Positions 25,046 to 33,092 of a stretch of DNA of 64,000 bases are shown piece after piece. The stretch is from Arthrobacter sp. KBS0702. Its GTDB lineage: Bacteria > Actinomycetota > Actinomycetes > Actinomycetales > Micrococcaceae. The stretch spans positions 620,001-684,000 of the forward strand of contig NZ_CP042172.1 in the NCBI RefSeq assembly GCF_005937985.2, in the 5' to 3' direction. Numbering within the stretch: position 1 is the first letter of the stretch; each line of letters begins with the position of its first letter. The notes under the pieces are model-generated. The model saw nothing but the letters and a program-made list of their open reading frames with translations. It was not told the DNA's origin and ran no database searches. The position numbers and the translations under genes are program-made.

Positions 25046-26604
25046 GCACCTTCCTGGGCATGCCCTCCCTTCCCGTCTTCGGCACGGGCAACCTGCACGC
25101 CGCCGAATCGTTCCCGACGGCGGCGCACCGCGAGCTGGGCAACGCACAACTGCGCGCCAACCTCGGCCACGCCACCCACACGATCCGCGACAAGCGCCTC
25201 CAGGTGGTCTCCGAACTGCCCGATTGGGAACAGCTGCGCGACGCCGGGTCCGCCATCAAGGAATCCGTGATGGCCCGGCTCCCCGAACTCCTCGAACAGT
25301 TCGAGCAGAACTTCACCGCCCGCGGCGGAGTCATCCACTGGGCGCGCGACGCCGGCGAGGCCAACGACATCGTCGCGGGACTGATCCGGGACACCGGCGA
25401 AACCGAGGTGGTCAAGGTCAAGTCCATGGCCACCCAGGAAATCGGGCTCAACGAGTACCTCGAAGAGCAGGGGATTACGGCCTTCGAAACGGACCTGGCC
25501 GAGCTGATCGTGCAGCTGGACCACGACAAGCCCAGCCACATCCTGGTTCCCGCCATCCACAAGAACCGCACCGAAATCCGGGACATCTTCCTGCGCGAGA
25601 TGCCCGGCGCGGACCCGGCGCTGACCGACAACCCCGCGGTGCTGGCCATGGCGGCCCGCGCGCACCTGCGCCGCAAGTTCCTCACGGCGAAGGTGGCCGT
25701 GTCCGGGGCCAACTTCGCGCTCGCCGATTCCGGCACCCTGGCCGTCGTCGAATCCGAAGGCAACGGCCGGATGTGCCTGACCCTGCCGGAGACCCTGATC
25801 ACCGTGATGGGCGTGGAAAAACTGCTGCCGACCTGGCAGGACCTCGAGGTGTTTATGCAGCTGCTCCCGCGCTCCTCCACCGGGGAACGGATGAACCCCT
25901 ACACCTCGCTGTGGACTGGCGTCACGGACGGCGACGGGCCACGAAACGTGCACCTGGTACTGCTCGACAACGGACGCAGCGCCGCCCTGGCGGACGAGAT
26001 GGGCCGCTCCGCGCTGCACTGCATCCGCTGCAGTGCCTGCATGAACGTCTGCCCGGTCTACGAGCGGACCGGCGGCCACGCCTACGGCTCCACCTATCCC
26101 GGCCCGATCGGCGCCATCCTTTCGCCGCTGCTGACCGGCATCGAGTCGGAGGAAAACAGCTCGTTGCCGTACGCCTCCTCGCTATGCGGGGCCTGCTACG
26201 ACGCCTGCCCGGTGAAAATCAACATTCCGGACATCCTGGTGCACCTGCGCAGCGTCGACGTGGACAGCAAGCGCGGAAAGAAGAAGCTGCCCAGCCAGAT
26301 GGACGTCGGCATGAAGGCGGCATCCTGGGCGCTGTCCTCCGGGAAGCGGCTCGGGCTGGTCGAAAAGGGTCTTCCCCTGGGGCGCCTGGCGGCCGGCCCG
26401 GATCACAAGATCACCAAGCTGCCCGGCATTGCCGCCGGCTGGACCCAAAGCCGGGACATCCCGGCGCCCCCGCAGAAATCCTTCCGGGACTGGTGGGCCA
26501 AGGAACACCACGGGCCGGAAACCGGCGGCACCAACGCTCCGGCCCGGGGCACCGCCCGGGCGGATGCCCACCTCAATGCCCAGGACAAGGAAGACGGAGC
26601 ATGA
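25042..26604 (+). CDS. lutB: L-lactate oxidation Fe-S protein LutB
   Basis: A 520-aa protein with an LUD-type domain (about 60-300, e.g. KVKSMATQEIGLNEYLE and SGANFALADSGTLAVVESEGN) and two 4Fe-4S motifs, CIRCSACMNVCPVYE and CGACYDACPVKINIP, followed by a C-terminal DUF3390-like tail. It transfers electrons from lactate oxidation. It is coupled to both neighbours by ATGA overlaps. Confidence 0.94.
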   Translation: MSTFLGMPSLPVFGTGNLHAAESFPTAAHRELGNAQLRANLGHATHTIRDKRLQVVSELPDWEQLRDAGSAIKESVMARLPELLEQFEQNFTARGGVIHWARDAGEANDIVAGLIRDTGETEVVKVKSMATQEIGLNEYLEEQGITAFETDLAELIVQLDHDKPSHILVPAIHKNRTEIRDIFLREMPGADPALTDNPAVLAMAARAHLRRKFLTAKVAVSGANFALADSGTLAVVESEGNGRMCLTLPETLITVMGVEKLLPTWQDLEVFMQLLPRSSTGERMNPYTSLWTGVTDGDGPRNVHLVLLDNGRSAALADEMGRSALHCIRCSACMNVCPVYERTGGHAYGSTYPGPIGAILSPLLTGIESEENSSLPYASSLCGACYDACPVKINIPDILVHLRSVDVDSKRGKKKLPSQMDVGMKAASWALSSGKRLGLVEKGLPLGRLAAGPDHKITKLPGIAAGWTQSRDIPAPPQKSFRDWWAKEHHGPETGGTNAPARGTARADAHLNAQDKEDGA

Positions 26605-27236
26605 GCGCACGCGAAGATATCCTCGGCCGGATCCGCTCCGCGCTGCGGGACGCACCCGTAGCACCGCAGATTCCGCGGGCATACCGCACATCATCCGAGC
26701 TGGACCACGACGCGCTGATCCATCTGCTGGTGGACCGCCTGGTCGACTACAAAGCCAGGGTCTGCGTGCTGGACGCGGCCGAGGTGCCCGAACGGATCGC
26801 CGAGCTGCTCGCGGACGCCCGCAGCTACGTTATCCCGGCGGGGCTCGACCCCGACTGGACCGCGGGCCCGCACTTCGCTCCCGACGGCGACCGCCGCCGC
26901 GTGGATTCCGTGTCTGCGCCGCTGACCGTTGCCGAACTGGACGGCGTTGACGCCGTCGTGACCGGCAGCGCCGTCGCCGTCGCCGAAACGGGGACGATCA
27001 TCCTCGACGGCAGTCCCAACCAGGGCCGCCGTGCCATCAGCCTCGTTCCGGATTACCATATCTGCGTCGTGAACGCCGCCGATATCGCCGGCATCCTCCC
27101 CGAGGCGCTGCGGCGGATCGATGGCACCCGGCCGCTCACCATGATCAGCGGACCGAGCGCCACCAGTGACATTGAACTCGAGCGCGTCGAGGGGGTCCAC
27201 GGCCCGCGCATCCTCGACGTCATCATCGCGCGGTAG
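26601..27236 (+). CDS. lutC: Lactate utilization protein LutC
   Basis: A 211-aa LUD-domain protein. It starts MSAREDILGRIRSAL and contains VTGSAVAVAETGTIILDG and SGPSATSDIELERVEGVHGP, the typical nucleotide-binding-like end of LutC. Third subunit of the L-lactate oxidation complex; its start overlaps the lutB stop (ATGA). No strong terminator is visible after it. Confidence 0.94.
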   Translation: MSAREDILGRIRSALRDAPVAPQIPRAYRTSSELDHDALIHLLVDRLVDYKARVCVLDAAEVPERIAELLADARSYVIPAGLDPDWTAGPHFAPDGDRRRVDSVSAPLTVAELDGVDAVVTGSAVAVAETGTIILDGSPNQGRRAISLVPDYHICVVNAADIAGILPEALRRIDGTRPLTMISGPSATSDIELERVEGVHGPRILDVIIAR

Positions 27237-27364
27237 CCGCGACGCCGTCATTTATCCCGCCGGAAGGGGGCGTTCGTGGCCCATTATCGCCGTCACACTT
27301 AGCACGACTTGGGCGGCTGCCGGTCCCTGTCGTGTCGTACCGCGTGCAGTCATGCCGCACTCTT

Positions 27365-27378
27365 ATGCACCAGTGCAT
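27365..27378. promoter_or_regulatory. Palindrome ATGCAC-CA-GTGCAT
   Basis: A perfect 14-bp dyad, about 76 bp before the GyrI-like gene, with an AT-rich stretch following it. It could be an operator; no regulator can be assigned. Confidence 0.4.
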
Positions 27379-27453
27379 ATTCTGCACAAACGCAAGGGCT
27401 GCCGGGCCGTTAGGCCCTTGACCAGCCCGAGGGCGGCGGCGGAGGCTGTTCAG

Positions 27454-27972
27454 ATGAGCGATACGAATCCGGATACGACGCCCGACATTAACTCGCCCGA
27501 CGTCAACTCTGCCGACATCAAGTCAGCCGATTTGAAGGAACAGCCGACCGCGGTGCTGCGTGAAACCGTGCCCATGAATGACCTGCGGGAATTCTTCGGC
27601 CGCGCCTACTCGGCGGTGATGGCGGCCGTCCAGCAGCAGCACGTCCAGCTGGCGGGACCGCCGTTTGCGCTGTACCGGGGCATGCCCACCGACGTCGTCG
27701 ACGTCGAGGCGGGCTTCCCGCTCGCAGCCCCCTTCCCGGGCGGGGGCGACGGCGGTGTGACAGCCGGCGTGCTTCCTGCCGGGCGCGCCCTGGAAGCGCT
27801 GCACGTGGGCCCGTACGAGACCTTGCCGGAGACGTATGGCAAGGTGATGGCGCGGATGGAGGCGGAGGGCCTGACGCCGGGCGACAGCATGTGGGAGTAC
27901 TACCTCAGCGACCCCGGCACCGAGCCGGATCCGGCGGTGTGGAAGACCCTTATCGTCTGGCCGGTCGCCTGA
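27454..27972 (+). CDS. GyrI-like/AraC-effector-binding-domain protein
   Basis: A 172-aa protein whose C-terminal ~130 residues match the GyrI-like small-molecule-binding fold: a YSAVMAAVQQQ helix, GPPFALYRGMPTDVVDVEAGFPL, ALEALHVGPYETLPETYGKVMARM and a closing WEYYLSDPGTEPD...TLIVWPV. The first ~32 residues are a low-complexity run of Asp/Asn/Ser units (TPDINSPDVNSADIKSADLK). GGAGG lies 8 nt before the ATG at 27454. Such proteins bind drugs or metabolites; the ligand here is unknown. Confidence 0.82.
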   Translation: MSDTNPDTTPDINSPDVNSADIKSADLKEQPTAVLRETVPMNDLREFFGRAYSAVMAAVQQQHVQLAGPPFALYRGMPTDVVDVEAGFPLAAPFPGGGDGGVTAGVLPAGRALEALHVGPYETLPETYGKVMARMEAEGLTPGDSMWEYYLSDPGTEPDPAVWKTLIVWPVA

Positions 27973-27991
27973 TTCCGAATGTCATCCGACG

Positions 27992-28339
27992 CTAGTCGGC
28001 GTCGATCTCTTCGAGGAGTTTCCTGGCTGCGTCGGCGATGTCGTCATGACCATGTTGCGCGGCCCGGCTCTCGAGCGAAATGACGGCGCAGCGGTGGACC
28101 TTCTTGAAGTCGCCGAAGGGAAACGTCACGCTGCCCTTGGTGCCTTCGGAAGCGTCCGGGTCCAGCCCCAGATGCCAGTGGGAGAACTCCGCGAATCCGT
28201 TCTTTTCGATGAACGTGTTTTCCTCCTCGGCTGACGGTGCGTGCTCGCTCCAGTCGTCCCGGGTGTCGCGCTGGACCTTCCCGTCCTTGACCAGGCGGCG
28301 CGCGTGGGAGAGCGCTTGTTTGTTGAGTTTCGTAGCCAT
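27992..28339 (-). CDS. Conserved hypothetical protein (115 aa)
   Basis: A small soluble protein starting MATKLNKQALSHARRLVKDGKVQRDTRDDWSEHAP, with FSHWHLGLDP and SVTFPFGDFKKVHRCAVISLESRA. I recognise the type as a widely conserved hypothetical found in many bacteria, without known activity. Adjacent ATGs at 28342 and 28339 follow GGAGG; the second has the better spacing. Convergent with the GyrI-like gene. Confidence 0.8.
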   Translation of the reverse strand: MATKLNKQALSHARRLVKDGKVQRDTRDDWSEHAPSAEEENTFIEKNGFAEFSHWHLGLDPDASEGTKGSVTFPFGDFKKVHRCAVISLESRAAQHGHDDIADAARKLLEEIDAD

Positions 28340-28480
28340 CATTGCCTCCAGATTCACCCTGTCCGGCGACGCGGAATGTCGCTTTAAACACAGTATTCTC
28401 CAACTCCGGGCATGATGGCCTAAACTGCTTCACTGAGGTGCCTGAAATGGCGCTGCGCAGCAACGAAAGTGAATCCCGCT

Positions 28481-28783
28481 ATGGCTACCGATTACGACGC
28501 CCCACGCAAGACAGAAGAAGAGTCTCCCGCTGAATCGCTGGAGGCCCTCCAGGCGTCCCGTGGCGGCGGCGCCCAGACTGCTGTTATCGACGTCGACGAG
28601 AACGACACCGCTGAAGGCATCGACCTTCCCGGCGCCGACCTTTCCGGCGAAGAACTGACTGTCATTGTTGTTCCCGAGCAGTCCGATGAATTCACCTGTT
28701 CCTCCTGCTTCCTGGTCCGCCACCGGTCCCAGGTCGCCAAGGAGAAGAACGGCCTGAAGTATTGCCGCGACTGCGAAGGCTAA
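28481..28783 (+). CDS. DUF4193-family zinc-ribbon protein
   Basis: A 100-aa acidic actinobacterial protein. The start MATDYDAPRKTEEE and the C-terminal pair FTCSSCFLVRHRSQVA...YCRDCEG (two CxxC motifs, probable zinc ribbon) identify DUF4193. Its function is unknown. The ATG at 28481 is chosen over GTG 28469 from family starts. A hairpin terminator follows about 55 bp downstream. Confidence 0.88.
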   Translation: MATDYDAPRKTEEESPAESLEALQASRGGGAQTAVIDVDENDTAEGIDLPGADLSGEELTVIVVPEQSDEFTCSSCFLVRHRSQVAKEKNGLKYCRDCEG

Positions 28784-28838
28784 AACCTTCCAGCGTGCGA
28801 GTCCTCCGCGGGCCCGTTCCAAGAATTTCGATATAAAA

Positions 28839-28875
28839 GCAAAGCGCCGGCCTCCCGCAAGGGTCCGGCGCTTTG
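28839..28875. terminator. Hairpin terminator after the DUF4193 gene
   Basis: GCAAAGCGCCGG (28839-28850) pairs with CCGGCGCTTTGC (28864-28875). A-rich sequence precedes it and a short T-containing tail follows. Confidence 0.7.
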
Positions 28876-29031
28876 CTGTATCCCCCGGCCCCGAAGCCGG
28901 ACACCGTGTCGCTTTCGTGACCAGTGCCGCTGCCCGCTAACGGTTGAACGCCGATGCGGCCCTGGCCCTCGTCAACGACGGCGCCCGATCCTACGCTTGA
29001 GGTGTCTGAATGACTTGAGGGGGCGGCCCGC

Positions 29032-29592
29032 GTGATGCGATTGCTGGGGAAGAAACTCACCGTCTGGTTGGCGGCAGTACTGATGGCGGCAGGGCTGGGG
29101 CTCTTGGCGCCGGGGCCGGCCGCGGCCGAGCCGTACTGCGGATTCGTCTGGGGGTCGCTGGCCAGGACCGACGCCGACATGAGCCAGGCGAAGGTGGTAA
29201 ACGTCCGCACCGGTCAGCACTATTGCTTCGACCGGATCGTCATCGACCTCAGCGGCCCGGTGGCCGGCTACACGGTGCGGTACGTCCCCCAGGTCGCGCA
29301 GGACGGGTCCGGATTGCCAATCCCGTTGCGGGGCCAGGCCTTCCTCCAGCTCACCGTCAACGCCCCCGCCTACGACGACGCCGGCCAGCCCAGCTACACA
29401 CCGGGCACGAAATCGGAGGTCAGCAACGTCGGCGGATACCAGACCCTCCGGCAGGTGGCGTGGGCCGGGAGCTTCGAGGGCTACACCAGCCTTGGTGTTG
29501 GCGTCCGGGCTCGGCTGCCTTTCCGAGTCTTCGCGCTGCCAGGACCCGGCACCGGCTCACGCCTGGTGGTCGACGTGGCGCACTTCTGGTGA
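29032..29592 (+). CDS. Secreted AMIN-like-domain protein
   Basis: A 186-aa protein with a Sec signal peptide (MRLLGKKLTVWLAAVLMAAG, cleavage likely after PAAA) and one beta-rich domain. CFDRIVIDLSGPVAGYTVRYVPQV, QAFLQLTVNAPAYD and the final FRVFALPGPGTGSRLVVDVAHFW resemble AMIN-like proteins of actinobacteria, which are linked to the cell envelope. GTG 29032 and ATG 29035 are both possible starts; GAGGGGG lies 8 nt before the GTG. Unrelated in strand to the adjoining flagellar genes. Confidence 0.75.
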   Translation: MMRLLGKKLTVWLAAVLMAAGLGLLAPGPAAAEPYCGFVWGSLARTDADMSQAKVVNVRTGQHYCFDRIVIDLSGPVAGYTVRYVPQVAQDGSGLPIPLRGQAFLQLTVNAPAYDDAGQPSYTPGTKSEVSNVGGYQTLRQVAWAGSFEGYTSLGVGVRARLPFRVFALPGPGTGSRLVVDVAHFW

Positions 29593-29632
29593 ACGGCTTC
29601 CGTGAGTCTGTGACCCCCGACGGCGGTAGCGC

Positions 29633-30022
29633 CTAGAGCGCGCCGAGTTCCGCCCGCAGCGGGTACTCCTTGCCGTCCAGCACCAGCTGGGCGCAACGCC
29701 GGGCGGCCGGGTTGAACACGATCGGCGCCATCAAGTTGACCGTGGTGGCGGCGGGGGAGTGGTTGACCACCACGAGCACTTGGGGCGCCTCGCCGTCGCC
29801 GACTTCCAGGTCCTCCAGCGCGGAGCCGGGGAGGGGCGGGGCGTAGCCCGGAACGAAGACCGCCGCGTCCGCGAGGAACAGCCGCACCGGAGCCGAAGCG
29901 GACTCAAGGGCGTACAGGCCCGGGGCGCTATCGATGCTCCGCAGAGCGAAGTCGTGGATGTTATCCAGTCCCGGCATCGGGGCGGTAAAGGTCACCGGCG
30001 TGCTGCTCATGACGGAGTTCAT
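29633..30022 (-). CDS. fliW: Flagellar assembly factor FliW
   Basis: A 129-aa FliW family protein, with FTAPMPGLDNIHDFALRSID, VFVPGYAPPLPGSALEDLEVG and TTVNLMAPIVFNPAARRCAQLVLDGKEYPLRAEL. In Bacillus, FliW binds both flagellin and CsrA, releasing CsrA repression of flagellin translation once flagellin is exported. It is last in flgN-flgK-flgL-fliW, with its start overlapping the flgL stop (ATGA). CsrA is encoded at 58650, so both partners are present in the cluster. Confidence 0.93.
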   Translation of the reverse strand: MNSVMSSTPVTFTAPMPGLDNIHDFALRSIDSAPGLYALESASAPVRLFLADAAVFVPGYAPPLPGSALEDLEVGDGEAPQVLVVVNHSPAATTVNLMAPIVFNPAARRCAQLVLDGKEYPLRAELGAL

Positions 30023-30909
30023 CGCAGGAAATCCATCAGGGTGGGCTGCAAGACCTTCGCCGTGGCGGCCAGGGCCACCTGGTAGTTGGTTTCCTGAAGC
30101 TTCAGGTCCATGATCACGCTGCCGAGGTCAGCTTTTTCAATGCCGGTCCGCTGGGCGTCCAAGGAAGCCTCCAATTCGGTGTTGACGTTGCCAGCACGTT
30201 CCAGCTGTGCCTGCCGTGTTCCAATTTCAGCACGGCCGTTGACGATGCTCTTGAAGGCGTCGTCAAGGGTGCTGGCCTGGCTGGTGGAGGGGGACCCGCC
30301 AGCAGTTAAGGTATCGGCGATCGACTTGACGGCGTCGAAGACCGACCCGGCTCCGCTGCCGAAGATCTTTTGCCCGTCGGCGTCCACCCGGACCGTCTGG
30401 GTGGCGCTGATCCGCCGCTCCACCGGGCTGGCGCCGGCCCCGTTGAAGGTCGGCGGAACGGCGCCGCTGAACGCTTCGACGGCGTCGGAGTTCCCGGCAA
30501 AGATGTTCCTGCCCAGATGCTTGGCGTTAGCGACGGAGACGAGGTCGTTATTCAGCGACTTCAGCTCGATGGCGATGGCGTCCTTGCCCGACTGCGGCAG
30601 GGAATCGTTGCCGGCCATGACAGTGAGGTCTTTGATCCGGCGCATCACGTTCGTGGCCTGTTCCAGGGCCGTGTCCGCAGCGGTGAGCCAAGTGTTGCCG
30701 TCGTCGATGTTCCGGCCGTACTGGGCGTTGGCCGCTTGAAGGGACCGGGTCGCCAGGGCCTGGGCCGTGGCGGCGGGATCGTCCGAGGGCCGGGAGATCT
30801 TGTTGAGCGAGGTGGCCTTGTCCTGCAAGTCGGCCAGCTTTGCCTGCTGGGTCTGCAGGCTCCGCTGCGCGGCGGCGCTCATGGTCAGGTTTGTTACCCG
30901 GTTCAGCAT
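30019..30909 (-). CDS. flgL: Hook-filament junction protein FlgL
   Basis: A 296-aa flagellin-like protein. The N-terminus MLNRVTNLTMSAAAQRSLQTQQAKLADLQDKATSLNKISRPSDDP and the C-terminal helix DLGSVIMDLKLQETNYQVALAATAKVLQPTLMDFLR are the D0/D1 pair typical of FlgL (HAP3). It forms the distal junction between hook and filament. The gap to flgK is 2 nt. Confidence 0.94.
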   Translation of the reverse strand: MLNRVTNLTMSAAAQRSLQTQQAKLADLQDKATSLNKISRPSDDPAATAQALATRSLQAANAQYGRNIDDGNTWLTAADTALEQATNVMRRIKDLTVMAGNDSLPQSGKDAIAIELKSLNNDLVSVANAKHLGRNIFAGNSDAVEAFSGAVPPTFNGAGASPVERRISATQTVRVDADGQKIFGSGAGSVFDAVKSIADTLTAGGSPSTSQASTLDDAFKSIVNGRAEIGTRQAQLERAGNVNTELEASLDAQRTGIEKADLGSVIMDLKLQETNYQVALAATAKVLQPTLMDFLR

Positions 30910-30911
30910 GG

Positions 30912-32321
30912 CTATCTTCCTACCAGTCCGGTGCGGTTGATCAGGACGTCCAGGGCCTCGTCGACGGCGGTCATCACGCGGGCCGCCGCCTGGTAGGCGT
31001 GCTGGTTGGTGAGCAGGCTGACGTTCTCTTCATCCAGGCTCACAGACGCCTGCGACGCGCGGCCGGTCACGGCGGACGCCTGCGCCGCGGACGTGAGCGC
31101 CTCGTGCTGCTGGGCGCCGCGGGACTCCACGCCAATTCCGGTGACGATGCCGGACCAGAGCTTGTCCGGGGAGGTTGCCCCGGTGCCGAGCTGGGAGATC
31201 GTGTCCGCGATGCTGGTGTCGAGGGCACCCTGGTTGGGCAGCTTGAGCGCGATGTCCGCGGTGCTGGACGGGGCCTTGATGCCGAGCGCGGCCGGTCCGG
31301 CGCCGAGGGTGAAGAAGTTCTGGGCCGTCATGCCGTTGGGAAGCTGGCCCAGCTGGTGGACGTCGTTCACGGCCTTGGCCAACTCTTTTGCGAAACCGTT
31401 GTACTTCTCGGCTGCCTCGGCGATGGCGCCGCCGGAGCCGCCGGCGGCCGGAGCCAGGACGGAAAGGGCGCCGGCGATTTCGCCGCCGTCGGCGGAGGCC
31501 ACGCCGGCCGGATCCGTCCAGAGCAGCTGCACGGTGGATCCCAGTGTGTCCGCGGACTGGCTGCCGGAGAGCTGAAGGCCCCGGACGGACGTGCCCATCA
31601 CGAGGGCGTTGCCGCCGATGTGGACGTCCACGGTGCCGTCAGGCTGTTCCCGCACCGTGCCGCCCGCCAGCCGCGAGATGGTGTCGGTGAGTTTGGCGCG
31701 GGCGTCGATCAGCTCGTTCGCGGATCCGCCGGCATTCAGGGTGGAGCGGATGGTGGCGTTGTAGGCAGCCACCTGGTTGGCGGCGGCGTTGACGGCGGTA
31801 ACGGCGTCGGCGGCCTGGGCCCGAACGCTGCTCCACTGCCCCTGGAGGGCCTGGTAGGCGGAGGAGATCTTGTCCGTCAGCGAGTTGGCCGCGTTGAGCA
31901 GCAAGCCCTTGGGGCCGTCCTCCGCCGGCTGCCTGGCTGCACCCTGCCATGCGGACCAGAACCCTTGGAGCGCGGTGGAGATACCGTTGTCCCCGGGTTC
32001 CTGCAGGATGCCTTCGATGCCCTGCAGGGCCGAGGACCGGACGCCGGCGTAGCCTGCCTGCGCGCTCGCGGAGCGGACGCTGGCGTCGAGGACACTGCTC
32101 CCGAGCCGTGTGATGGCGTCCACCGAGACACCCTGGCCCGTCTGGACTGTGCCGCTGCTGAACATCCCCGGGGCCGGGGCGCCGATGGCGGACTGCTGGA
32201 CGCGCTGGCGGGTGTAGCCCTCGGTGGCGGCGTTGGCGATGTTCTGGCCGGCCACGTTCATGCCCTGCTGGGCTGCGGTCAGCCCACGGTAGGCGGTGTT
32301 CAGGGCGCCGAAGGTGCTCAT
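30912..32321 (-). CDS. flgK: Hook-filament junction protein FlgK
   Basis: A 469-aa protein (HAP1). The N-terminus MSTFGALNTAYRGLTAAQQGMNVAGQNIANAATEGYTRQRV carries the flagellar rod/hook ANxxTxGY motif. The C-terminus SLDEENVSLLTNQHAYQAAARVMTAVDEALDVLINRTGLVGR is the conserved D0 helix. Exported by the flagellar secretion system, probably with an FlgN-type chaperone encoded just upstream. Confidence 0.95.
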   Translation of the reverse strand: MSTFGALNTAYRGLTAAQQGMNVAGQNIANAATEGYTRQRVQQSAIGAPAPGMFSSGTVQTGQGVSVDAITRLGSSVLDASVRSASAQAGYAGVRSSALQGIEGILQEPGDNGISTALQGFWSAWQGAARQPAEDGPKGLLLNAANSLTDKISSAYQALQGQWSSVRAQAADAVTAVNAAANQVAAYNATIRSTLNAGGSANELIDARAKLTDTISRLAGGTVREQPDGTVDVHIGGNALVMGTSVRGLQLSGSQSADTLGSTVQLLWTDPAGVASADGGEIAGALSVLAPAAGGSGGAIAEAAEKYNGFAKELAKAVNDVHQLGQLPNGMTAQNFFTLGAGPAALGIKAPSSTADIALKLPNQGALDTSIADTISQLGTGATSPDKLWSGIVTGIGVESRGAQQHEALTSAAQASAVTGRASQASVSLDEENVSLLTNQHAYQAAARVMTAVDEALDVLINRTGLVGR

Positions 32322-32331
32322 GGTCGCTTCC

Positions 32332-32817
32332 TTAGAATTGCTTGTCGAAGATGCGGGAGCCGGCGGATTCCCCGGTCTTGCCGTGGGCGTCGTAGGTGCC
32401 GGCGCTGGCCGGACGCAGATCGGCGAGGGATTCCTGGGTGGAGCGGACGGCGCTGCGCAAATACTGTTCGTTCGCGTCGCGCAGTTCCTTGATCAGGGCG
32501 GTCTGGCGGGTGAGGGCTGCGAGGTGCGCGCTGAGGACCTCGGCCCAGGCGCCTTCCGGAGCGGCCTCGGCGAGTTCACCCAGGGTGGCGTCGGTGGGCA
32601 GTCCCCACATTTCGGCGACGACGGCGGCCTCGATGGTGCGCGCCAGGCTCGCCTGGGAGAGGTGGCCCAGCACCTGCTCCACCTCCCTGGTCCCGTGCGG
32701 AAGCCAGCGGGACTTGCCGGCGGTGAGCAGGAGCTGCTCTTCCTCCAGCTTAAAAGTCAGTACGTCCAGAAGTTCACGCTCCCGCCACAGCAGGGCAGAA
32801 AGTTCGTGGATGGCCAT
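32332..32817 (-). CDS. flgN: FlgN-like flagellar chaperone (copy 1)
   Basis: A 161-aa, mostly helical protein starting MAIHELSALLWRERELLDVLTFKLEEEQLLLTAGKSRWL. Its size, charge and place just before flgK fit FlgN, the export chaperone of FlgK/FlgL. A clear paralogue lies at 58917-59432; shared features include LSxxLWxER, EVExVL and WGLPxxATLxEL. It is first in flgN-flgK-flgL-fliW and is preceded by a sigma-FliA-type promoter at 32908-32935. Confidence 0.85.
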   Translation of the reverse strand: MAIHELSALLWRERELLDVLTFKLEEEQLLLTAGKSRWLPHGTREVEQVLGHLSQASLARTIEAAVVAEMWGLPTDATLGELAEAAPEGAWAEVLSAHLAALTRQTALIKELRDANEQYLRSAVRSTQESLADLRPASAGTYDAHGKTGESAGSRIFDKQF

Positions 32818-32907
32818 GGTCCGGACGGCTCCCTCATGAGTGCGAATGGTGCGAAGGCCGGGAAATCGTCGTGCGGACGACGAGGCCTTCTGCAGGGTTC
32901 GTACAAA

Positions 32908-32935
32908 CTATCGGCAGGATTGCCGCACCCGTTAG
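32908..32935 (-). promoter_or_regulatory. FliA-type promoter of flgN-flgK-flgL-fliW
   Basis: On the minus strand CTAAC (32931-32935) is followed by exactly 15 nt and then GCCGATAG (32908-32915). This matches the sigma-28 -10 element GCCGATAA at seven of eight positions, and the layout recurs at 33004, 36437 and 48074. Confidence 0.82.
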
Positions 32936-33003
32936 CAGGAATAAGGCTGATAACACGCGGATTTCGGCGGGAGGGAAATTCCGAAAAGAATTTTGGAATT
33001 CTC

Positions 33004-33031
33004 CTTACCTCGGCAGTCCGGATGGCGATAA
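33004..33031 (+). promoter_or_regulatory. FliA-type promoter of flagellin
   Basis: CTTAC (33004-33008), 15 nt, then GGCGATAA (33024-33031), one mismatch to GCCGATAA. The start site should be near 33038, giving a leader of about 55 nt. Confidence 0.75.
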
Positions 33032-33042
33032 CTACTGCTGAA

Positions 33043-33086
33043 GGCCCACGGACGGGCCATCGCACACAGTCCCAAATCACGGAGGA
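33043..33086 (+). promoter_or_regulatory. Probable CsrA-binding leader of flagellin
   Basis: A GGCCC/GGGCC stem (33043-33047 and 33054-33058) presents the loop ACGGAC, and a second ACGGA begins at 33079 inside the Shine-Dalgarno sequence GGAGGA (33081-33086). Two GGA sites, one in a hairpin loop and one covering the ribosome binding site, are the known arrangement for CsrA repression of flagellin in Bacillus. csrA and fliW are both in this window. Binding itself is inferred. Confidence 0.65.
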
Positions 33087-33092
33087 AATACC

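Noticed and set aside
24053..25147. N-terminal extension of the lctP frame by 365 codons
   Set aside because: The extension is antisense to lutA and part of lutB; lctP homology, GTG start and AGAGGAA site place the start at 24052.
32946..32953. GCTGATAA as another FliA -10 upstream of flagellin
   Set aside because: No CTWAC-like box 15 nt upstream; the 33004-33031 pair fits better.
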